DNA of 64,000 bases from Streptomyces violaceoruber (GTDB lineage: Bacteria > Actinomycetota > Actinomycetes > Streptomycetales > Streptomycetaceae): positions 5,146,001 to 5,210,000 of the forward strand of contig NZ_CP137734.1 in NCBI RefSeq assembly GCF_033406955.1, written 5' to 3'. This document shows positions 21,664 to 30,561 of the stretch, piece by piece; the stretch's first letter is position 1, and each line of letters starts with the position of its first letter. The notes under the pieces are model-generated. The model had not been told where the DNA came from and searched no databases. It saw only the letters and a program-made list of their open reading frames with translations. The translations under genes were made by a program, and so were the position numbers.

Positions 21664-22806
21664 ATGGCTGATCAGGACGCGCGAAACGGCGAGGACAAGC
21701 GGCCGACCGGGATACCGGCCCTTCGCTGGGAGGAACCCCCCGAGGGCCCGGTGCTGGTGCTGCTGGACCAGACCAGGTTGCCGGCCGAGGAGGTCGAGCT
21801 GGTCTGCACGGACCCGGCCGCGCTGGTGGAGGCGATCCGCTCGCTCGCCGTGCGCGGGGCACCGCTGCTGGGCATCGCGGGCGGCTACGGCGTCGCGCTC
21901 GCCGCCGTACGGGGCTTCGAGGTCGAGGAGGCCGCGGCGGCGCTGGCGGGGGCGCGCCCGACCGCGGTGAACCTCGCCGTCGGGGTGCGCCGGGCGCAGG
22001 CCGCACACCGGGAGGCGCTCGCCAGGACCGGTGACACCCGGCAGGCCGCCCGGGCGGCGCTGGCCGCGGCAAGGGCGCTGCACCGGGAGGACACCGAGGC
22101 CAGCGCCCGGATGGCCGCGCACGGACTCGCGCTGCTCGACGAGCTGCTGCCCGCCGGAGGACACCGCGTCCTCACGCACTGCAACACCGGTTCGCTGGTG
22201 TCGGGCGGCGAGGGGACCGCCTTCGCGGTGGCGCTCGCGGCGCACCGGTCGGGACGGCTGCGACGCCTGTGGGTGGACGAAACGCGTCCCTTGCTGCAAG
22301 GTGCTCGCCTGACGGCATACGAGGCGGCCCGCAACGACATGGCGTACACCTTGCTCACCGACAACGCGGCGGGTTCGCTGTTCGCGGCGGGTGAGGTGGA
22401 CGCGGTACTGATCGGTGCGGACCGCATCGCGGCCGACGGTTCGGTGGCGAACAAGGTGGGGAGCTATCCGCTCGCGGTGCTCGCGCGGTACCACCATGTG
22501 CCGTTCGTCGTGGTGGCTCCGGTCACGACGGTGGATCCGGACACGCCGGACGGGGCGTCCATCGAAGTGGAGCAGCGCCCCGGATATGAAGTGACCGAGA
22601 TCACAGCACCTCAGGTGCCGGTGGCGGGAGCGGGAGGCGGGATTCCGGTGGCACCCCTGGGGACCCAGGCGTACAACCCGGCGTTCGATGTGACTCCGCC
22701 CGAACTGGTGACGGCGATCGTCACCGAGGAGGGTGTGGTTTCGCCCGTGACCACCGAGGCCCTGGCCTCGCTGTGTGCCAGGTCACGCCAGGTAACGATT
22801 AGCTAA
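21664..22806 (+). CDS. mtnA: S-methyl-5-thioribose-1-phosphate isomerase
   Basis: A 380-residue cytosolic enzyme of the methionine salvage pathway, converting methylthioribose-1-phosphate to methylthioribulose-1-phosphate. It belongs to the eIF2B-alpha-like family, with AVRGAPLLGIAGGYGVAL near residue 62, LTHCNTGSLVSGGEGTAFAV near residue 170, ETRPLLQGARLTAYE, the DNAAGSLF region and the catalytic Asp in LIGADRIAADGSVANKVGSY. The GADRI and NKVG signatures are family-defining. No other methionine-salvage gene is in the window, although ahcY handles the related SAH branch. The 3' end carries a candidate MtrA site for the next gene, mtrA, whose start is 4 nt downstream. Confidence 0.92.
   Translation: MADQDARNGEDKRPTGIPALRWEEPPEGPVLVLLDQTRLPAEEVELVCTDPAALVEAIRSLAVRGAPLLGIAGGYGVALAAVRGFEVEEAAAALAGARPTAVNLAVGVRRAQAAHREALARTGDTRQAARAALAAARALHREDTEASARMAAHGLALLDELLPAGGHRVLTHCNTGSLVSGGEGTAFAVALAAHRSGRLRRLWVDETRPLLQGARLTAYEAARNDMAYTLLTDNAAGSLFAAGEVDAVLIGADRIAADGSVANKVGSYPLAVLARYHHVPFVVVAPVTTVDPDTPDGASIEVEQRPGYEVTEITAPQVPVAGAGGGIPVAPLGTQAYNPAFDVTPPELVTAIVTEEGVVSPVTTEALASLCARSRQVTIS
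22782..22796 (+). promoter_or_regulatory. mtrA: Putative MtrA box upstream of mtrA
   Basis: A direct repeat GTCAC-GCCAG-GTAAC has start-to-start spacing of 10 bp, one helical turn, as expected for tandem binding of an OmpR-family regulator. MtrA of mycobacteria and Streptomyces is reported to prefer GTCAC/GTAAC-type direct repeats. The site lies inside the 3' end of mtnA, 15 bp before the mtrA start, consistent with autoregulation. Inference only. Confidence 0.45.
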
Positions 22807-22810
22807 TGGG

Positions 22811-23500
22811 ATGATGTCGTTTATGAAGGGACGAGTCCTTGTCGTCGACGACGACACCGCACTGGCCGAGATGCTCGGCATTGTGCTGCGTGGTGAGGGT
22901 TTTGAGCCGTCTTTCGTAGCCGACGGCGACAAGGCGCTGGCCGCCTTCCGGGAGACCAAGCCGGACCTGGTGCTGCTCGACCTGATGCTGCCCGGACGGG
23001 ACGGCATCGAGGTGTGCCGCCTGATCAGGGCGGAGTCGGGTGTGCCGATCGTGATGCTGACGGCGAAGAGCGACACCGTCGACGTCGTGGTGGGTCTGGA
23101 GTCGGGCGCCGACGACTACATCGTGAAGCCGTTCAAGCCGAAGGAGCTGGTGGCCCGGATCCGGGCGCGGCTGCGGAGGTCGGAGGAACCGGCGCCGGAG
23201 CAGCTCGCCATAGGCGACCTGGTCATCGACGTGGCCGGTCACTCCGTGAAGCGGGACGGGCAGTCGATCGCGCTGACGCCGCTGGAGTTCGACCTGCTGG
23301 TCGCGCTGGCCCGCAAGCCGTGGCAGGTGTTCACGCGCGAGGTGCTCCTCGAGCAGGTCTGGGGCTACCGGCACGCCGCCGACACCCGCCTGGTCAACGT
23401 GCACGTCCAGCGGCTGCGCTCCAAGGTCGAGAAGGACCCGGAGAAGCCGGAGATCGTCGTGACCGTCCGCGGCGTCGGCTACAAGGCCGGACCGAGCTGA
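22811..23500 (+). CDS. mtrA: Two-component response regulator MtrA (OmpR family)
   Basis: 229 aa. The receiver domain has the acidic pocket VLVVDDD, phosphoacceptor Asp57 (VLLDLMLPGRDG), Thr84 (VMLTAKS) and Lys106 (IVKPFKPKEL). The OmpR-type winged helix (ALTPLEFDLLVALARKPWQVFTREVLLEQVWGY...LVNVHVQRLRSKVE) occupies the last 100 residues. MtrA coordinates cell-wall remodelling, DNA replication and development in actinobacteria. ATG 22811 starts the frame 4 nt after the mtnA stop; MKGRVLV at 22823 is an alternative. Neither has a strong ribosome binding site. It forms an operon with mtrB (1-nt gap) and lpqB. Confidence 0.95.
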   Translation: MMSFMKGRVLVVDDDTALAEMLGIVLRGEGFEPSFVADGDKALAAFRETKPDLVLLDLMLPGRDGIEVCRLIRAESGVPIVMLTAKSDTVDVVVGLESGADDYIVKPFKPKELVARIRARLRRSEEPAPEQLAIGDLVIDVAGHSVKRDGQSIALTPLEFDLLVALARKPWQVFTREVLLEQVWGYRHAADTRLVNVHVQRLRSKVEKDPEKPEIVVTVRGVGYKAGPS

Positions 23501-23501
23501 C

Positions 23502-25577
23502 ATGGCCAGGGACAGTGCCGCTTCGGCGCCCGGGTCCGGGGCCCGCGCCGGACGGCCTGTCGGCCACCGGAGCGTCGGCTCCCGTCTCTTCGGCCGTGTG
23601 CTGGAGGGCGGGCTGCTGCACGGCGGGGTGCAGGGCAGCCCGGTGCTCCGCCTGTTCATGCGCTGGGTGCGCCGCCCCCTGCTGCCGGTCATGCGGCTGT
23701 GGCGGCGCAACATCCAGCTCAAGGTCGTCGCCACCACCCTGCTGATGTCGCTGGGGGTGGTGCTGCTGCTCGGCTTCGTGGTGATCGGGCAGGTCCGCAA
23801 CGGGCTGCTGGACGCCAAGGTGAAGGCCTCCCAGAGCCAGGCCACCGGTGGTTTCACGGCGGCCAAGCAGAAGGCCGAGGAGGCGGCGAGCACCAACGGC
23901 GACGACGGCACCCCCGCGGACGGGCGTCCCTCGCAGAACGTCATCCAGTGGATGAGCGAGCTGGTGAAGTCGCTCTCCAGCGGTGGCCAGAGCGCGTTCG
24001 ACGTGGTCACGCTCCCCATGGGCGGGGAGAGCGGCAGCGGACGCGGTCCGCGCGCCTCCGGATCGGTCGACTGGGCGGTGAGCGTTCCCGAGGCCCTGCG
24101 GGAGCGGATCGACGGCGACACAGCGGCCGCCCAGAGCTACACCCGGATCGTCTACAACTCCGACCAGCCGTCCCAGCCGGGACTGGTCATCGGCAAGCAG
24201 GTCAACGACCCGAACGGCGAGCCGTACCAGCTGTACTACCTCTTCCCGCTCACCCAGGAGGAGAAGTCGCTCAGCCTGGTCAGGGGCACACTGGCGACCG
24301 CCGGTCTGTTCGTGGTCGTGCTGCTCGGGGCCATCGCCTGGCTCGTGGTGCGCCAGGTCGTCACCCCGGTACGGATGGCGGCGAGCATCGCCGAGCGGCT
24401 GTCCGCGGGGCGGTTGCAGGAACGGATGAAGGTCACCGGCGAGGACGACATCGCCCGGCTCGGCGAGGCCTTCAACAAGATGGCGCAGAACCTCCAGCTC
24501 AAGATCAGCCAGCTGGAGGACCTGTCGCGGATGCAGCGGCGGTTCGTCTCCGACGTGTCGCACGAGCTGCGCACCCCACTGACGACCGTGCGGATGGCGG
24601 CCGACGTCATTCACGACGCGCGCGTGGACTTCGATCCGGTGACCGCGCGGTCGGCCGAACTGCTCGCCGACCAGCTGGACCGGTTCGAGACGCTGCTCGC
24701 CGACCTGCTGGAGATCAGCCGCTTCGACGCGGGCGCCGCCGCGCTGGAGGCGGAGCCGATAGACCTCAGGGAGGTCGTCCGGCGCGTCGTCAGCGGCGCG
24801 GAGCCGCTCGCCGAGCGCAAGGGCACGGGGATACGCGTGGTCGGCGACCAGCAGCCCGTCGTCGCCGAGGCGGACGCCCGGCGGGTCGAGCGCGTGCTGC
24901 GCAACCTCGTCGTCAACGCCGTCGAGCACGGCGAGGGCCGGGACGTCGTCGTCAAGCTCGCCGCGGCCGGGGGCGCCGTCGCCGTCGCGGTGCGCGACTA
25001 CGGCGTCGGACTCAAGCCGGGCGAGGCCACCCGGGTCTTCAGCCGCTTCTGGCGGGCCGACCCGGCACGCGCGCGTACCACCGGCGGCACGGGGCTCGGG
25101 CTGTCGATCGCCCTGGAGGACGCGCGGCTGCACGGTGGCTGGCTGCAGGCCTGGGGCGAGCCCGGCGGTGGCTCGCAGTTCCGGCTGACGCTGCCCAGGA
25201 CGGCGGACGAGCCGCTCAGGGGGTCGCCGATACCGCTGGAGCCGACGGACTCGCGCCGCAACCGCGGGCTCAACGACGCGGGCCTCGCCGACCCGGCGGT
25301 GGCGGGCGGCGCGGACAAGTCGGTCGGCGTCCCGGCGCAGGTGCCGGCCGGGCAGGTCTCCGCGGTGTCCGCGCGGGGGCCGATAACGCCGCGGCAGGCC
25401 ACGGTGGCACCCACGGCGGATCCCACGGCACTGCCAGGCAACGGCGCGCGCGTGGTACCGAGGCCCGTGTCGGGGGCGCGGAGACAGGACGGTGGGCCGG
25501 CACCGGAGGCGGCGGGCCGCCAGGACGCCGGTCCCGGGGACTCGAGCAGGCAGGGGGAGGCATCTCGTGGGCGCTGA
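23502..25577 (+). CDS. mtrB: Sensor histidine kinase MtrB
   Basis: 691 aa. Transmembrane helix 1 is about residues 75-95 (VVATTLLMSLGVVLLLGFVVIG). A long extracytoplasmic sensor region with low-complexity inserts follows, then helix 2 (GLFVVVLLGAIAWLVV), a HAMP domain, and a dimerisation/phosphoacceptor domain with His354 in VSHELRTPLTTV. The HATPase domain has N-box RNLVVNAVEHG, G1 DYGVGL and G2 GGTGLGLSIALE. The C-terminal tail after residue ~570 is long and Ala/Pro/Gly-rich. It partners MtrA, with only one base between the genes. The last 11 nt overlap lpqB. Confidence 0.95.
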   Translation: MARDSAASAPGSGARAGRPVGHRSVGSRLFGRVLEGGLLHGGVQGSPVLRLFMRWVRRPLLPVMRLWRRNIQLKVVATTLLMSLGVVLLLGFVVIGQVRNGLLDAKVKASQSQATGGFTAAKQKAEEAASTNGDDGTPADGRPSQNVIQWMSELVKSLSSGGQSAFDVVTLPMGGESGSGRGPRASGSVDWAVSVPEALRERIDGDTAAAQSYTRIVYNSDQPSQPGLVIGKQVNDPNGEPYQLYYLFPLTQEEKSLSLVRGTLATAGLFVVVLLGAIAWLVVRQVVTPVRMAASIAERLSAGRLQERMKVTGEDDIARLGEAFNKMAQNLQLKISQLEDLSRMQRRFVSDVSHELRTPLTTVRMAADVIHDARVDFDPVTARSAELLADQLDRFETLLADLLEISRFDAGAAALEAEPIDLREVVRRVVSGAEPLAERKGTGIRVVGDQQPVVAEADARRVERVLRNLVVNAVEHGEGRDVVVKLAAAGGAVAVAVRDYGVGLKPGEATRVFSRFWRADPARARTTGGTGLGLSIALEDARLHGGWLQAWGEPGGGSQFRLTLPRTADEPLRGSPIPLEPTDSRRNRGLNDAGLADPAVAGGADKSVGVPAQVPAGQVSAVSARGPITPRQATVAPTADPTALPGNGARVVPRPVSGARRQDGGPAPEAAGRQDAGPGDSSRQGEASRGR

Positions 25578-27414
25578 CCGCGGGAGGGGCGGTCGGCGGA
25601 GGCCGGCACGCGTGGTGGCGTACGCCGTCGGCGGTGTCGTACTGCTGGCCGGGTGTGCGGCCATGCCCGACAGCGGGGACCTCAGGGGCGTGGAGTCCAC
25701 GCCCCGGCAGGACCCGCAGGTCCGGGTGTTCGCGATGCCGCCGCGGGAGGACGCCCCGCCCGCCGACATCGTGCAGGGCTTCCTGGAGGCGCTGACCAGT
25801 GACGATCCGCACTACGAGACGGCGCGCAAGTACCTGACCGGTGACGCCGCGAAGAGCTGGCGGCCGGACGAGTCGGCGACGGTGCTCGCCGGCGGGCCGG
25901 GAACGGAGTCCGACCACTCGGGCAACCGCGAGGACGCCAACGACTACTCGGTCACCCTGACCGGCACCAGGGTCGCCACGGTCGACGCGCAGCAGTCGTA
26001 CGCGCCGGCCGACGGCGTGTACCGCGAGTCGGTGCACCTCACGAGGGACGGCAAGTCCAAGCAGTGGCGCATCGATTCGCTGCCGCCGGGCGTCGTCATG
26101 GGCAAGTCGGACTTCCAGCGCAACTACATGTCGGTCAACCGGTACTACTTCGCCTCGAACACCCCGGTGCGGGCGGCCGCCGAGACGGGACCGGTGCGGG
26201 AGCCGGCGGCCGTCGCCGATCCCGTCTACGTGCGCCGGCGGGTGGACCCGATGACCCAGGTGGTGCGTTCCCTGCTCAGCGGGCCGACGAGCCTGCTGGG
26301 CCCCGTGGTCAGGTCGAGCTTCCCGACCGGGACGGCACTGGCGAAGAACGCCGGCTCGCTGACCCCCGACGACCGCAGCAAGCTGACCGTCCCGCTGAAC
26401 GACAAGGCGGCGCGGGCCGGCGCGGACAAGTGCGACGAGATGGCCGCGCAGCTCCTGTTCACGCTGCAGAACCTCACCCCGGCGGTGCAGGAGGTCGAGC
26501 TGCGCTCGGGCGGTGAGCAGTTGTGTTCGCTCTCCGAGGACCGCGCCGAGACGGTCGCTACCCGCGGCTCCGCGCAGCGGCCCGACTACCTGTACTTCGT
26601 CGACGACCAGGACCGCCTGGTGCGGATCGCGGCCGGCAGCAACGGGACCCGGGCCGAACCCGTGCCCGGCCCGCTGGGCGAGGGTCATCAGGCCCTGCGG
26701 TCGGTGGCGGTGTCGCGCGACGAGCACAGCGCGGCCGGAATCGGTCTCGACAACAAGTTGCTGTACGTCGGCTCGCTGGTGTCCGGCGGTTCGCTCGGCG
26801 ACCCCGTGCTGGCAAGCCAGGGCAAGACGGAGTCGGACCGGCTGACCCCGCCCAGCTGGGATGCGCAGGGCGACCTGTGGATAGCCGACCGCAACCCGGC
26901 CGACCCGCGGTTGCTGCTGCTGAAGGAGGGCGCGGGCGATCCGGTGGAGGTGCGGACCCCGGGCCTCGACGGGCGCGTCCAGGCCGTGCGGGTGGCCGCC
27001 GACGGGGTGCGGATCGCGCTCGTGGTGGAGAAGGACGGCAAGCGGTCGCTGCTCATCGGGCGGATCGAACGGGACGGGAAGGCGGGCGACGTGCCCGCGG
27101 TCACCGTGCTCGAACTGCGTTCCGCGACCCCCGAGCTGGAGGAGGTCACGGCCATGTCCTGGGCCGGCGACGCCCGGCTCGTCGTGGTGGGGCGCGAGCG
27201 CGGGGGCGTCCAGCAGATCGGGTACGTCCAGGTCGACGGCTCGACGCCGGAGGCATCGGTGCCCGCGGCCCTGACCGGAGTCAAGGAGATCGCCGCGACC
27301 GAGGACGAGCGGCTGCCGCTGGTGGCGTATTCGGAGGACCTCATCGTGCGGCTGCCGTCCGGGCTGCAGTGGCAGAAGGTGACGGAGGGGACCGCGCCGG
27401 TCTATCCGGGGTGA
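25567..27414 (+). CDS. lpqB: Lipoprotein LpqB (MtrAB accessory)
   Basis: A 615-aa exported lipoprotein. GTG 25567 is chosen. GGGGGAGG lies 6 nt upstream, and the start gives an Arg-rich n-region, a hydrophobic core and the lipobox LLAGC with lipidated Cys30. The frame is open another 25 codons upstream without support. A GerMN-like domain (about residues 200-340) and a C-terminal beta-propeller-like region with repeated strands (LWIADRNPADPRLLLLKEG, VRVAADGVRIALVVEKDG) follow, as in mycobacterial LpqB, which binds the MtrB sensor. It overlaps mtrB by 11 nt, indicating translational coupling. Confidence 0.93.
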   Translation: MGADRGRGGRRRPARVVAYAVGGVVLLAGCAAMPDSGDLRGVESTPRQDPQVRVFAMPPREDAPPADIVQGFLEALTSDDPHYETARKYLTGDAAKSWRPDESATVLAGGPGTESDHSGNREDANDYSVTLTGTRVATVDAQQSYAPADGVYRESVHLTRDGKSKQWRIDSLPPGVVMGKSDFQRNYMSVNRYYFASNTPVRAAAETGPVREPAAVADPVYVRRRVDPMTQVVRSLLSGPTSLLGPVVRSSFPTGTALAKNAGSLTPDDRSKLTVPLNDKAARAGADKCDEMAAQLLFTLQNLTPAVQEVELRSGGEQLCSLSEDRAETVATRGSAQRPDYLYFVDDQDRLVRIAAGSNGTRAEPVPGPLGEGHQALRSVAVSRDEHSAAGIGLDNKLLYVGSLVSGGSLGDPVLASQGKTESDRLTPPSWDAQGDLWIADRNPADPRLLLLKEGAGDPVEVRTPGLDGRVQAVRVAADGVRIALVVEKDGKRSLLIGRIERDGKAGDVPAVTVLELRSATPELEEVTAMSWAGDARLVVVGRERGGVQQIGYVQVDGSTPEASVPAALTGVKEIAATEDERLPLVAYSEDLIVRLPSGLQWQKVTEGTAPVYPG

Positions 27415-27416
27415 GG

Positions 27417-27485
27417 CGGTCCCGTCCGGCGGGGGTGGGGCGTCCTGTCCAACGGGGTGGGGCGGTCCCGTCCGGCAGGATGGGG
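27417..27485 (+). repeat. Imperfect triple tandem repeat (22-24 bp) after lpqB
   Basis: Three consecutive G-rich units occupy 27417-27440, 27441-27462 and 27463-27485. The outer two share CGGTCCCGTCCGGC then a G-rich end with TGGGG; the middle is diverged (CGTCCTGTCCAACGGGGTGG). They begin 2 nt after the lpqB stop. No stem-loop terminator is evident here, so the repeats may be slippage products or may form G-rich structure. Confidence 0.6.
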
Positions 27486-27513
27486 GGGTCCGCCGTTTCG
27501 GGGCCCGGCGGGG

Positions 27514-27546
27514 TTTTCCACAGGGGGCCGGCCGACGTTTTCCACA
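27514..27546 (+). promoter_or_regulatory. Pair of DnaA-box-like nonamers upstream of comF
   Basis: TTTTCCACA occurs at 27514-27522 and again at 27538-27546, same orientation, 24 bp apart. Both are followed by GG. The sequence differs at one position from TTGTCCACA, a preferred Streptomyces DnaA box. Two such AT-rich nonamers in this GC-rich gap are unlikely by chance, but DnaA binding is only a suggestion. Confidence 0.35.
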
Positions 27547-27577
27547 GGCCTGGCGGGGCTTCGCAGGCAAGGGCACA

Positions 27578-28534
27578 GTGGTGGCCATGCGCGGATTGCG
27601 GACATGCCTGACACGGCGGACATGGCGGAGGGGGTGGGCGGACCTCACGGACCTGGTGCTGCCCGCCGAGTGCGGGGGGTGCGGCACGGCTCGGGCGGTG
27701 CTGTGTCCCCGGTGCCGTACGGCGCTGAGCGGAGCCCCGCCGTGCCGCGTGCGTCCGGAGCCGGAGCCGCCCGGCCTGCCCGCGGTGCACGCGGCGGCGC
27801 CGTACGCGGACGAGGTGCGGGCGGCGTTGCTGGCCCACAAGGAGCGGGGCGTGCTCGCCCTCACGGCACCGCTCGGAGTGGCTTTGGCGCAAGCGGTGCG
27901 GGCGGCTCTCCGGGAGGCGGGGACGGACGCGGGTGACGTGCGGACCGGTGCGGTGGGGGCCGGCGCGGCGGGTCCCGCGCCGAGCAGGGGGCCGGTGCTG
28001 CTCGTGCCCGTGCCGTCGGCGCGCAGAGCGGTACGGACGCGGGGGCACGATCCGGCGCGGCGGATCGCCCTCGCGGCGGCGGGGGAGTTGCGGCGCACCG
28101 GGACGTCCGCCCGGGTGCTCGCGGTGCTGCGGCAGCGGTACGCCGTGGCCGACCAGTCGGGGCTTGACGCCCGGCGGCGGCTGGACAACCTCGCCGGCGC
28201 GCTGGCGGTGGCTCCGGGCGGTGCGGGGCCGCTGCGCGAGGGCGGGACGGTCGTTCTCGTCGACGACCTGATGACGACGGGGGCGTCGCTGGCCGAGGCG
28301 GCCCGCGCGGTGCGCGCGGCTACGGCCGCCGCCGTTGAGTCGCCGGCGGGGTCGGATGCGTACCGGACGGCGAGATCGGCTGTGTATCCGGCCGAGGCAG
28401 GGGAAGGCAGAGAGGAACGGAAGACCGGGCCCCGAATGGCGGGTCCGTACGGAGGCGGTGGCGTGATCCGTGAAGCGATCTGCGCGGCAGTGGTCGCGGC
28501 TTCACCAGATTCTTTCGAAATAAACCGGAACTGA
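27578..28534 (+). CDS. ComF family phosphoribosyltransferase-like protein
   Basis: 318 aa. The N-terminal zinc-ribbon has four cysteines (C32, C35, C43, C46 in ECGGCGTARAVLCPRC). The PRTase domain carries VVLVDDLMTTGAS (about 225-237), the PRPP-binding loop, and upstream LVPVPSARRAVRTRGHDPAR, as in ComF. ComF proteins aid DNA uptake in naturally competent bacteria; in Streptomyces the role is unknown. GTG 27578 (AAGGG upstream) is used; ATG 27587 is an alternative. The C-terminal extension (about residues 250-318, ending DSFEINRN) is rich in Arg/Gly/Glu and longer than in typical ComF. It follows lpqB, as in many actinobacteria. Confidence 0.88.
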   Translation: MVAMRGLRTCLTRRTWRRGWADLTDLVLPAECGGCGTARAVLCPRCRTALSGAPPCRVRPEPEPPGLPAVHAAAPYADEVRAALLAHKERGVLALTAPLGVALAQAVRAALREAGTDAGDVRTGAVGAGAAGPAPSRGPVLLVPVPSARRAVRTRGHDPARRIALAAAGELRRTGTSARVLAVLRQRYAVADQSGLDARRRLDNLAGALAVAPGGAGPLREGGTVVLVDDLMTTGASLAEAARAVRAATAAAVESPAGSDAYRTARSAVYPAEAGEGREERKTGPRMAGPYGGGGVIREAICAAVVAASPDSFEINRN

Positions 28535-28847
28535 CTGAGAACTTACATCGTTGCAGGTAATGAGGGAGTCAATTCACCGGAACGGAGGTACGCCGCGGTA
28601 GAGGGTGACGACATCCGTCCGGGCGAGATATGTTCGGTTGTGAGGCAAAGCCGCAGGCCACACCTTGCAAATCCGAATGCCGTGCTGCGGGTTTTACCGT
28701 CATCACCCGCACCGGTGGAGTGGAGATCTCGCCCGCGGGGGAGGAGGTGGACGTCACCGAGTCCGAGGTTTCGGGATGGACCGGAACCTGGTGCAAAAGG
28801 GAGATGCTCCGCCGTCGAAGCGGAGCGATCCGGGAACGGAGTTCTGC
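28535..28847 (+). other. Intergenic region before hpf
   Basis: A 313-nt gap. A local AT-rich part near 28540-28640 (GAACTTACATCGTTGCAGGTAATG, GCGAGATATGTTCGG) probably contains the hpf promoter, but no TTGACA/TANNNT pair with correct spacing was convincing. The reading frame of hpf is open back to 28665, yet that region lacks a ribosome binding site and coding character. I see no other gene here. Confidence 0.5.
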
Positions 28848-29540
28848 GTGGACATCGTCGTCAAGGGCCGCAAGACCGAGGTGCCCGAGCGGTTCCGGAA
28901 GCACGTGGCCGAGAAGCTGAAGCTGGAGAAGATCCAGAAGCTCGATGGCAAGGTGATCAGCCTCGACGTCGAGGTGTCCAAGGAGCCGAACCCCCGGCAG
29001 GCCGACCGCTGCGACCGCGTGGAGATCACGCTCCGCTCCCGCGGTCCGGTGATCCGGGCGGAGGCGGCGGCGAGCGACCCCTACGCGGCGCTCGACCTGG
29101 CGGCCGAGAAGCTCGGCGCACGACTGCGCAAGCAGCACGACAAGCGCTTCTCGCGCCGCGGCGCACGCCGGATCTCGGCGGCCGAGGTCGCCGACCACGT
29201 ACCCGGCGCGGCGACGCTCAACGGGAACGGCGACGTCGTCCCGACGGAGAAGCAGGACGGCGTACCCACCAAGAAGATCGGCTCGCTGGAGGTCCAGGGC
29301 GACGGTCCGCTCGTCGTCCGGGAAAAGACCCACGTGGCCGCACCCATGTCCCTCGACCAGGCGCTCTACGAGATGGAGCTGGTCGGGCACGACTTCTACC
29401 TGTTCGTCGACTCCGAGACCAAGGAGCCCAGCGTCGTCTACCGGCGGCACGCCTACGACTACGGCGTGATCCACCTGACCACGGACACGATGGTCACTCA
29501 GGCGCACGCCCCCGACGCGGGGGATGCGCTCGGCGGTTGA
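28848..29540 (+). CDS. hpf: Long-form ribosome hibernation promoting factor
   Basis: A 230-residue cytosolic protein that binds the 30S decoding centre and dimerises 70S ribosomes into 100S particles in stationary phase or stress. The N-terminal domain (residues 1-105, VDIVVKGRKTEVPERFRKHV) is the S30AE/YfiA fold. The C-terminal dimerisation domain (about 165-220) has VREKTHVAAPMSLDQALYEM and HDFYLFVDSETKEPSVVYRR. Start GTG 28848 has GGAG 6 nt upstream and gives the standard N-terminus. The upstream in-frame extension to 28665 is not supported. Confidence 0.95.
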   Translation: MDIVVKGRKTEVPERFRKHVAEKLKLEKIQKLDGKVISLDVEVSKEPNPRQADRCDRVEITLRSRGPVIRAEAAASDPYAALDLAAEKLGARLRKQHDKRFSRRGARRISAAEVADHVPGAATLNGNGDVVPTEKQDGVPTKKIGSLEVQGDGPLVVREKTHVAAPMSLDQALYEMELVGHDFYLFVDSETKEPSVVYRRHAYDYGVIHLTTDTMVTQAHAPDAGDALGG

Positions 29541-29768
29541 CACTCGCCGCCGGGTGACAGCGGTTCGGTGCCCCTGGAGCGCGTGTGCGCCCCCAGGGGC
29601 ACCGGTGTGCGACGGTGCGCGAGGGTGTGCGACCCCAGAGCTGCCCGTTCGGTCACCCCGCTGTCCGCCGGGCATGGAATCATGGCGGCAACGGCCCAAC
29701 CGGTGGGTCGTTGCTCTGGGTTGGCGATGGCTCAGGACCACGTGCCACAGCCTTCAGGGGGAGGAACG

Positions 29769-30527
29769 ATGGCGGACAGTTTCGGACCGATGCGGGGCGC
29801 GGGCGTCGACCACGGGATCGACGACGGGGTCGCCGGCATGGGCCCGGACGCGGGCTCCGCACGCGAGGAGCCGATCAGGGTGCTGGTCGTGGACGACCAC
29901 GCCCTCTTCCGCCGCGGCCTGGAGATCGTGCTCGCGGCCGAGGAGGACATCCAGGTCGTCGGAGAGGCCGGTGACGGCGCCGAGGCCGTGGAGAAGGCGG
30001 CCGACCTGCTGCCCGACATCGTCCTGATGGACGTGCGGATGCCCAAGCGGGGCGGTATCGAGGCCTGCACCTCCATCAAGGAGGTGGCCCCCAGTGCCAA
30101 GATCATCATGCTGACGATCAGCGACGAGGAGGCCGACCTCTACGACGCGATCAAGGCGGGCGCGACCGGTTATCTCCTCAAGGAGATCTCGACGGACGAG
30201 GTGGCCACCGCCATTCGCGCGGTGGCCGACGGACAGTCCCAGATCAGCCCGTCCATGGCCTCGAAACTGCTGACCGAGTTCAAGTCGATGATCCAGCGCA
30301 CCGACGAGCGCCGGCTGGTGCCCGCGCCGCGGCTCACGGATCGCGAGCTGGAGGTCCTCAAGCTCGTCGCCACGGGAATGAACAACCGGGACATCGCCAA
30401 GGAACTGTTCATTTCCGAGAACACCGTGAAGAACCACGTGCGCAACATCCTGGAGAAACTCCAGCTGCACTCCAGGATGGAGGCCGTGGTGTACGCGATG
30501 CGGGAGAAGATTCTCGAGATCCGGTGA
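29769..30527 (+). CDS. NarL/FixJ-family response regulator
   Basis: 252 aa. The receiver domain begins at residue ~36 (IRVLVVDDHALFRRGLEIVL) with phosphoacceptor Asp88 (IVLMDVRMPKRGG), Thr in IIMLTIS and Lys in GYLLKEIS. The LuxR-type HTH at about 188-245 reads LTDRELEVLKLVATGMNNRDIAK then ISENTVKNHVRNIL. ATG 29769 follows GGGGGAGGA. A Gly/Asp-rich stretch precedes the receiver. No histidine kinase is adjacent, so it is an orphan whose partner is unknown. Its stop is 34 nt from that of the convergent YcaQ-like gene. Confidence 0.9.
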   Translation: MADSFGPMRGAGVDHGIDDGVAGMGPDAGSAREEPIRVLVVDDHALFRRGLEIVLAAEEDIQVVGEAGDGAEAVEKAADLLPDIVLMDVRMPKRGGIEACTSIKEVAPSAKIIMLTISDEEADLYDAIKAGATGYLLKEISTDEVATAIRAVADGQSQISPSMASKLLTEFKSMIQRTDERRLVPAPRLTDRELEVLKLVATGMNNRDIAKELFISENTVKNHVRNILEKLQLHSRMEAVVYAMREKILEIR

Positions 30528-30561
30528 GCCGGGGCCGGTGACCCGGTGAGCCCGTTTCCGG

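Noticed and set aside
17975..21970. 1331-codon plus-strand open frame over the MoxR operon
   Set aside because: It is antisense to five clear genes with overlapping start-stop signals. Its sequence has no recognisable domain and the composition of a shadow frame.
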